From Conus ventricosus (Eukaryota; Mollusca; Gastropoda; Neogastropoda; Conidae): a stretch of DNA of 64,000 nucleotides. The stretch covers positions 140,506,262 to 140,570,261 of the forward strand of contig CM031595.1 of NCBI GenBank assembly GCA_018398815.1. Direction: 5' to 3'. Under the pieces are notes generated by a model. It saw nothing but the letters and a program-made list of their open reading frames with translations, had not been told where the DNA came from and made no database searches. A program made the position numbers and the translations under genes. Positions 1 to 64,000 of the stretch are shown one piece after another; positions within the stretch are counted from its first letter, which is position 1, and every line of letters begins with the position of its first letter.

Positions 1-480
1 AAGGGAGCCCACCAGAGAAGACTCTGATCTGCAGCTGAGTCACTTCAGTGGTGTTCAGTAGTGTCTGTTCTGGTCCAACATATGCATGACACCACCATTC
101 TAAGCGCTTACTGATGTCAGTAATGACTTAGTTGCAGAGTCACTATTCATGAGCATCCACCTCTGGTGGGCAACACTACGTCCATCCATCAACACTGCCC
201 AATGAACTTGCGGGTTCCAGCAGCCCTGACATGAATCACCAAGAGCATGGTGTGGGGAGGAAAGTGAAACTGAGGTCACCATGAGAGCAGGGCATGAAGG
301 GCCACAGGATTTGAGACTTGTTAATGTGATCAGTACATATGAGGATGATGGAGATCATGCAATGGAGTTCCATTTTAGTCTGAGAGTGCATAACAAGGAC
401 ATACTTTGTGCTTACTTTCATGATTCCCTGCATAACCAGGCCTGAGAGGTACACAAACATCCACAGCGCTGGTCATGAAA
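1..480 (-). repeat. Interspersed repeat related to 61.6-62.6 kb
   Basis: The first 90 bases match 62,246-62,335 and the stretch 230-330 matches 62,460-62,520, with moderate divergence. Bases 340-510 match the body of the SINE at 61.87-62.07 kb. The region is therefore a copy of the same composite repeat that lies near the other end of the window. No exon is recognised in it. Confidence 0.6.
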
Positions 481-760
481 GGAGAACAATGCTCTCAGAG
501 ACGTATCCATGGGCTCAATTCCCAGTTATTTGTGGGATTTCTGGCTTCAGCTGGCTCCTACGTGCACTGACTTTCTGACTGATTCAGTTGGAAAGCTGGA
601 ACTATGCAGGCAATTTTCATCTACTAATGGATACGTCTCTGAGAGCATTGTTCTCCTTTCATGACCAGCGCTATGGATGTTTGTGTACCTCTCAGGCCTG
701 GCTAATGCAGGGAATCATGAAAGTAAGCACAAAGTATGTTCTTGTTATGCACTCTCAGAC
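380..760. repeat. Inverted repeat, about 131-bp arms
   Basis: Bases 380-510 are the near-perfect reverse complement of 628-759 (a handful of differences), separated by about 117 bases. Both arms are SINE-body sequence, so this is two SINE-related copies in head-to-head orientation. Confidence 0.85.
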
Positions 761-1210
761 TTCCACCCAGGAACCAATTACGTTGACCACTGTGCTGAGG
801 TGGCTGGTAGTTCGTGACTTGGTTTCTCATGAAAATCAGTGAGGATGAGTATGATGTAGATGATGTCACAAGCCTCAATTTGGCATGAGACTTCATGGTA
901 CAGCTGTACTCTGTATTTCCATTCATGATGTATCCTGATGTTTAGCAGACCTCAGGGAGGATTTGACTGGTGCCAGTCTTACGGCCTTTGTCCATCTTTT
1001 TCTTCCTGTGGTTTCCTTGCTCTGTCTTCCTCTCTTCTTTTCCTCAGGGAGGAGTAACCTAGGTATAGACAGCAACAAGAATGATGACAGCAGTAGTGCT
1101 TGCCTAGTACCAGTGGAAATAGAAATGATTCGTGCAGATGTTCCCTTGCCAACCTTTCAGGAGTCCTCTGAAGCATCTCCAGTGATGATGGTCATGTTGT
1201 ATTGTTTCAG

Positions 1211-57930
<56,720 letters not shown>

Positions 57931-59334
57931 GTCAGTCTGCAGCTCAAGGTCAGTGTGTTTGTTTTCTTACAGCCCTCCGGTGCCTGCATGTTCAGCTTTT
58001 CTTCAGTCGGAGCTTCCATTTAGTGTGGTCCTGTTTGGTGACGGTAATCTGCGTTAATCAGCTCAGTCAGCTGGGAGTGACTTGGCTACAGTGCTCTGTG
58101 TTGAGGGTATTAATTAAGCCATATTGAGAGTTGCTTAAGATATGTGAGAGATGCACATTGACTGAGAAGAAACCTGTTTTATGGCAAATGTTCTTCAGCG
58201 TTACGTTTGTAAATTCACAGTTACTCACAAGCATTATGATGAAGTAAAAAAAAAACCCAAAGAAATATGTAAATGTTTGTTATTAAATCCAACCCCTAAA
58301 TTACAATATTACCAGTGATCTCAATGTTGAAAGTGTTTGAATCTTTTAGAGCATAAATGCTCAAAAGCTTTCGTGTGTATTTCCATTTTTTAAAAATCTG
58401 CAGGTTGTCATGCTTGTCACTTCAGTGGCTTTCAAAAGGATGTTTGTACCTAAAATTCCATGGATAATTCCAATTTGTAATCTGTTTTACATTATTCATT
58501 TCATAACTACACTGAAATATTACTTTTCACGGAACTTCATAGTTGAGCTTTTGATCACATTTTGCACATTTGATTGACCTCATGAGAAGTTAGAATGTCA
58601 TAATTTGATTCAGTTCGTTTGCTTACCTCAGGTAAAAGAGCTCACCAAATGTCCTGAATATTGTTGATATCACTGTTCAGTTTGATATCTTTGAAAGCTG
58701 CGCATCATGTTAGGACATTAAGATGTTAATTCAAGATGTGCCTTTAGGTTCTCACTGTGTTGTCACTTCCAGCTGGGTCAGCCATTTGTTTGCTAAGGAT
58801 TTTTATTTTATGTAATTGTTGTCATTGACATGTATTTATTCACAAAACAAAACAGGATAGTGTGTAGTTTGCTGTTGTTGACATGTTATTTTATAATGAA
58901 GAGTATGTAGTGCACAGCCTTTTTTTAAAATTTTGTATGAAGTAGAGTCAGTAGGGGTCATTCTTCAACATGTCTGGGTTTTTTTTTCCCCCTGTTTTAA
59001 CAGTTGGTGCTATTTCAGTTTAAACATGCCAGAAGTTATCAACACTTGGATGTGATCAGCGGAGTTTGTTTTAATGACTGGGGACAACCACTGGCACATT
59101 TTTTCTGTGAATTTTTGCTGGCATTGTCTAAATTTAATATCTGTTCGATGATTCTTTGTCATGTTTTCATATGGAATTGAAGACTGATTTTTTTGTTTTG
59201 TTTTGGTGGTCACATTAAAAAAAAATATGCTTAGGGAAAAAATGGTGGCAAACTAGAAAAGATTAGAAAATATGGGAGCACATATACATTCACCCACACC
59301 CTCAAACATATGCACAAGCATGCACAAGCATACA

Positions 59335-59405
59335 CTCATACACACACACACACACGCACGCACGCACGCACGCACGCACGCACACACACACATACACACA
59401 CACAC
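59335..59405. repeat. (CA)n/(CGCA)n microsatellite
   Basis: CA then about seven cgca units, then CA. Confidence 0.95.
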
Positions 59406-60331
59406 TTGCACAGAGAACGCTTCCTGAAACAAACATCACACACAGAGAGCTGTATCACTCCATTTGAGAAAATGACAGTCAGCACTGACAAAAATCATCA
59501 GACTTTTCTGTATAGTGGTAATGTTGGCAGTCATATGACCAGTCAAAGTGCCATTACAGAAACCATTCTGTGCTAGTTCTGAATTTCTGTTCTTGTATAC
59601 GACAGAGGAGACATTTTGGACACAACACAACTGCCTACTTGCACATGTCAGAATTTTTCAGTGCACCCATTGACCTCTTTTTACACATTGCTTTTTCATT
59701 TTCATGGTTACTTAAAACTGTGCAACACTGTGTGAGGCGTGCCCTACAACAAATCTTGACTGGAAATTACAGCTATAAATTGAAAAACAACAACAACTGT
59801 ACAATGTCACCAAAATATCTTGTTTTTACTCTATTAACAAATAGAATACACAAAATCTTTGTAATGTCAGTGGAAATGTAATCTCTTGTTAGCGAAATAA
59901 ACATTTAGGTTCGAAGGAGAAGTAATAATTATTTATTACACTTACGTCAACCAACAGGTTAATTTTGTTTCAAGACTAAATGCAAATATAACCCCAGCCA
60001 ATTTTAAAACATAAATTCCTTTTCTGAATAACCAGTATGTTATATATATATTTTTAAATTTCATCTCTTTTTCTGAGTAATGTAGACGATCATACTTATT
60101 GAGTAACCAAGCTGTTGTTCTGCTTTAGCCAGGTCAGCTGTTCTGAAGGGCTAATCATCATTTCTAGTTCTGATTGAATATTATCACCTTTAAAAAATGT
60201 GTGATTTACTGAGTTATTCAGTAACAAATTTTGTCTTTTGAGTAACATCTTTTTTTGACAATTCATTTGTATTAATAATTGGTGGTGTTTTTTTTAATTC
60301 AACAAACGTGAGTTATTTTTTAAAATCAAAG

Positions 60332-60334
60332 GAA

Positions 60335-60367
<33 letters not shown>

Positions 60368-60402
60368 GGGTGGGTGTGCATGTGCGCACATGTGTGTTTG
60401 TG
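60332..60402. repeat. (GT)n microsatellite
   Basis: GT then gtgggtgg units. Confidence 0.95.
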
Positions 60403-60659
60403 TGTGTTCAATGGGCTGATAAAAGTTGTAATGATAGTTTTTTTTCTCCAAAATATGCACTTGAAGACTGGATGGAAGAAAATTCTGGTCTTTTGTACCG
60501 AATGAACATGCGCAGTATTTTGCCATTATACATAAATTACATTTCTTCATCTGATGTGCACTAGAGATGTGAGCTGGTGGTGGCTGAGTGGGTGGAAGAC
60601 ATGTGTTTTTTTTTAAATTACAAGTGGACAGGGGCCAGCTGGTAACAAATGACTTCAGT

Positions 60660-61460
60660 GATGGTGATGGATTTGAGTATGGAACCAGAAAATGGTCCTG
60701 TTTGACCTTCATTATCAGTGAATAACAGAATTATCCTGGTTCCATTTACCTTGATAACTAAACTAGAGAGTGATCCCTGTTCCATTTCTTTGATAACTGG
60801 ATCAGAGGATGATCCTGGTTTCATTTTCTTTGATAAATGAACCTGAGAGTGATCCTGGTTTCACTTTCCTGGATAACTGAACCCTTTGATAACTAGAGTG
60901 AGATCCTTGTTTCATTTCGTTACTGGATCAGAGGATGATCCTGGTTTCACTTTCGTTGATAACTGGATCAGAGGATGATCCTGGTTTCACTTTCGTTGAT
61001 AACTGGATCAGAGGATGATCCTGGTTTCACTTTCGTTGATAACTGGATCAGAGGATGATCCTAGTTTCCCTTTCATTGATAAATGAACCTGATTGTGATC
61101 ATGGTTTCACTTTCTTGGATAACTGAACCAGAAAATGATCCTGGTTTCATATTCTGAGATAACTGGACAGAAGAGTGATCCTGGCTTTTGATTACTGAAG
61201 TGGAACATGATCCTGGTTTCACTTTCTTTCAAAATTGAGCCAGAAAATGATCCTGGTTTCATTTTCTTTCATAACTGAGTCAGAGATGGTTCCTGGTTTC
61301 ACTTTCTTTGATACCTGAGCTAGAATGATCTTCATTCAGCTTTTTTTGATAACTGATACAGAGGATAATCCTGGTTTCATTTTCTTTGATTAGTGAACCA
61401 TGCATCCTGGTTTCACTTTTTTCTAATAGTTGAAACGGAAAGACATTCTGGTTTCACTTT
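60660..61460 (+). repeat. Minisatellite, about 34-42-bp units
   Basis: About 20 copies of gatgatcctggtttcacttt followed by cgttgataactggatcaga; the units near 60.93-61.06 kb are almost identical. Confidence 0.95.
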
Positions 61461-61599
61461 CTCTATAGCTTTGATCTCACTTTTTGGTGCTTCAGGTGAT
61501 TCATAGGAGAGACACGTGGAAAGGAAGGTGGATGGAAAAGGCAGACAGACAGATGTGAATTCATGATAAAGCGCATTGAAATTTAATGGAATTGATTGA

Positions 61600-62620
61600 G
61601 CAAAACTGCAATGCGCCGAGATAGATCTCATGCTGTTGACATCAAGAGCCAGGGTGGCTGGGCATGCAAGTGTTCACATCACAACCTTTTTATTTACCTG
61701 CTGTCTCATCCTTCATGGCGCCACCCCACCCTCTCCCCACACCTCAGCTTACCCATGGACAGCTGCACCCAGGTTTGTGCTGTGGCTGCTGCAGCCCTGA
61801 CAGTCCATGAGCAGCGGCCGTTGTTAGGTCTTCTTAAGACAACCCACCAGAAGAGACTTTTAAAAAAAATTTTTTTTTTAATGCTGATCAATGGGAATGA
61901 GGATGATGAAGATGATGCTACGGATTTCCATTTCGGTCTGAGACTACATGACAGGGCTGCACTCTACGCTTCCTTTCATAATATATCCTGGCATCAACCA
62001 GGCCCGAGAGATACAGGCACCAGCAGTGTTGGTCAGGAAATTTGAGCAACACTCTCAGAAACGCATCCATTAAGTGGATGAAACTCGACTGTGTGGTCCC
62101 AGTCTTCCCAACTGAGTCCGCAGCAAACTCAACTCTGGGTAGGAGCCGTTCGGGGCAGAAAAAACCCACATGACTCTGATGGGATTCGAACCCACGACCT
62201 CCCAGCCGGGAGTCCATGACGCTAACCACTTTGCCACGGCGGCTGGTCACCAGAAGAGACTTGGCGCTGCTGCCTGCAGCAGTCACTTTGGTGGTGTTCA
62301 GTGATGCCTGTTCTGATCCAACATGCACAGGACATCACCAACTGAGGCCCCAGCTGACAATAATAGTCCATGGCCAGTGTAAGTGATCATCCCCCTCCAG
62401 AGAATGCCACCAGACCATTCAGCGACAGCCTTGTGAATTAGCTGATACTTTTGCATGGACATTGAGAGTAAATTGAAGCTGAGGCTACCACAGAAGCAGG
62501 GCATGAAGGGCTGAAGAATGTGAAATGTGTTGTTGTTCCGTTGATTAATGAGAATGAAGATAGAGGTGATGACATTGAGTTCTGTTCTGGACAGAGACTA
62601 CAAGACATAACGTTTTAGTC
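61600..62620 (-). repeat. Older composite repeat hosting the SINE
   Basis: The flanks of the SINE match the first 330 bases of the window. The ORFs across it (for example 61596-62045) are not genes I recognise. Confidence 0.55.
61861..62248 (-). mobile_element. tRNA-derived SINE, full length with target-site duplication
   Basis: On the minus strand it starts ccagccgccg, with A-box tggcaaagtgg (62226-62236) and a perfect B-box ggttcgaatcc (62182-62192), 33 bases apart as in a tRNA. The body runs about 390 bases to an A-rich end. Both sides carry accagaagagactt (61846-61859 and 62249-62262), the target-site duplication. Confidence 0.9.
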
Positions 62621-63069
62621 AGAATCAGTGCATCGACATTTGCTGAAACATTTGTGCGCTTTAGTTTGGTTTTCAGGTTGTGTAAAATTGACAGTCCTTG
62701 TTTGAATGGAGATGATATGTGACTTGATATAAAAATGTAAAGTAAGTTTATCTGGGCTTGTGGAATGGTCAAATCATGCTTATGCATTGAATATTGCTTG
62801 CAAATGCCAAATAAATGGTATGTATTATAACTACCACATACTGATTGTCATTGTGACATACCTAGTAGGAGTCGTCGCACCTTCTAAATTACTGTCACTG
62901 TTGTCAGTGCTATAATATAATCCTTGTGGGTGCTTACAAGTTACAGTGGAGGTTTTGCTTTGTAAGAAGGCTTTAATGTTATGTCCTGAAGATGTGCTTG
63001 CTTTGGTGTTGGTGTTGTGGGATGTTTTGGTGATGTTGTAGCAGTTCTCGTAATGTTGTTGGCAGTTCC
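62620..63069 (+). other. Non-coding, nothing recognised
   Basis: AT-rich, probably still intron of the ABCA gene. Confidence 0.5.
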
Positions 63070-63450
63070 CATAGTTGGTGTTTGTGATGATTGGTTGATT
63101 TCATACCTCACAAAGATGGCATTAGATGATCAGTAGATTTCATACCTCACAAAGATGGCATTAGATGATCAGCAGATTTCATACCTCCCACAACAGGTCA
63201 TTACTGGATAATCACTGACTTCATTTCTTTCAGAGTTGGCATTTTTGGATGTTAACTGATTTTATAGCTTACAGAGTTGGCATTCTTGGATTACCATTTG
63301 ATTCCATAACTTTCAGAGTTGTTGGTATTTGATGGCCACTGAGTTCATTGCTCTCAGAGTCAGCATTGTAGATGATTACAGACTTCTGTCTTGCAGAGAT
63401 GGCATTAGTGTGATGATCTCTGACTTCATAACTCCCAGAATGGTTGTTGT
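63070..63450 (+). repeat. Minisatellite, about 50-60-bp units
   Basis: Six to seven units of ttcataactcacagagttgg and cattagatgatcactga; the first two units are almost identical. Confidence 0.9.
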
Positions 63451-63591
63451 TGGATGATCATTGTCTTTATATTTCTGAGAGAGAACTGCCATTATTAGAT
63501 AATTACAAGACTTCATGTAGAAAATTTTTACTACAGCCATCTCCTCTGCCCTCTGGATTATTGCTTACTCTGTGCTATTGATCATTCTTTG

Positions 63592-63680
63592 AGAAAGACA
63601 CCAGCCAAAGTTGATGGGTTTTGTTGTTATTACTAATAGTAATAACAACAAAACCCATCAACTTTGGCTGGTGTCTTTCT
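63592..63680. repeat. Perfect 89-nt palindrome (44-bp arms)
   Basis: agaaagacaccagccaaagt at the left is exactly complementary to the right end, with arms 63592-63635 and 63637-63680 around a single A at 63636. No mismatch was found in the pairs I checked along the arm. Confidence 0.97.
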
Positions 63681-64000
63681 TTATATTATTAAATACTATC
63701 TTTTGAAGAACTAGTTTTCAGATCAAGCATGAGAATTGTTTTACCAGCTGTGATTATCATTCATGTATTTCATAATTGCAGTCTTTGCTAGCCAAAATTC
63801 TTATTAAGTGGATTTTTTTCTGATGCATGTTATCTTCGAGACAACATAGATGCACAATTTAATCCATCTTCTCTTTAAACTTGAATTATTTATTCTGTCT
63901 GTGAACTGTAATTACAAGTTCTGATACATTTTTTACTGTAAAACTTGCATTTATAACCAAAGTGCAAAAAAAAAGACAGTAATGAGTACCAAATTCATGT
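63681..64000 (+). other. Non-coding, nothing recognised
   Basis: AT-rich to the window end. Confidence 0.5.

Larger units (their letters stand above)
57949..60660 (+). other. Intron, AT-rich
   Basis: No exon of the expected C-terminus is found. It holds a CA/CGCA microsatellite at 59,335-59,405 and a (GT)n/(GGT)n run at 60,332-60,402; nothing else is recognised. Confidence 0.7.

Noticed and set aside
1037..1190. Open frame after a good acceptor (ttttcctcag) reading SNLGIDSNKNDDSSS, a possible upstream ABCA exon
   Set aside because: No donor was found that gives the phase needed to join exon 1 except a poor one, and the peptide does not match the family.
61596..62045. 149-codon ORF near the window end
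   Set aside because: It crosses the SINE boundary and the older repeat; no family resemblance to the missing ABCA C-terminus.

Overview
The window is animal (metazoan) nuclear DNA. It has no bacterial-style dense genes. Instead it carries one very long, intron-rich gene on the + strand with GT-AG introns, and the introns are packed with microsatellites, minisatellites, tRNA-derived SINEs and a LINE. Several interspersed repeats resemble families I remember from gastropod mollusc genomes (a SINE tail at about 56.1-56.25 kb, a remnant at about 2.90-2.99 kb, and a LINE 5' end at 23.2 and 29.7 kb). A marine gastropod is my best guess; no database search was possible.

The gene is a full-size ABC transporter of subfamily A, of the ABCA1/ABCA4/ABCA7 type. 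I place 34 coding exons between 1,211 and 57,930, about 1,750 residues. They run from the middle of the first extracellular domain, through the first membrane bundle (7.7-13.8 kb), nucleotide-binding domain 1 (18.0-22.4 kb) and its linker (about 38.3-40.3 kb), the second extracellular domain (40.2-46.3 kb), the second membrane bundle (46.7-50.1 kb), and nucleotide-binding domain 2 (50.7-57.9 kb). Splice phases agree at every junction I could test outside the disturbed NBD1 block. The start of the gene and its last exons lie outside the window. Domain 2 has all its motifs. Domain 1 is broken by small indels.

From about 17.09 to 39.12 kb the sequence is folded back on itself: 17.09-23.92 kb is repeated at 23.92-30.33 kb, a piece of it (21.6-23.19 kb) appears a third time at 36.6-38.09 kb, and 35.58-36.6 kb recurs at 38.1-39.12 kb. 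The second and third copies differ by many scattered small indels in exons and introns alike. This looks like two haplotypes, or unpolished long-read sequence, joined in tandem by the assembler. One version carries a roughly 5.9-kb non-LTR retrotransposon (29.66-35.55 kb); the other carries the matching empty site at 38.09 kb.

The most unusual real pattern is that many minisatellites and (GT)n tracts begin or end exactly at splice sites of the ABCA gene. Several contain repeated copies of the exon end plus its donor, or of the acceptor. From 57.95 kb to the end I see no exon, only repeats, including a full SINE with a 14-bp target-site duplication (61.85-62.26 kb) and a perfect 89-nt palindrome (63,592-63,680). 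I found no convincing new gene system.
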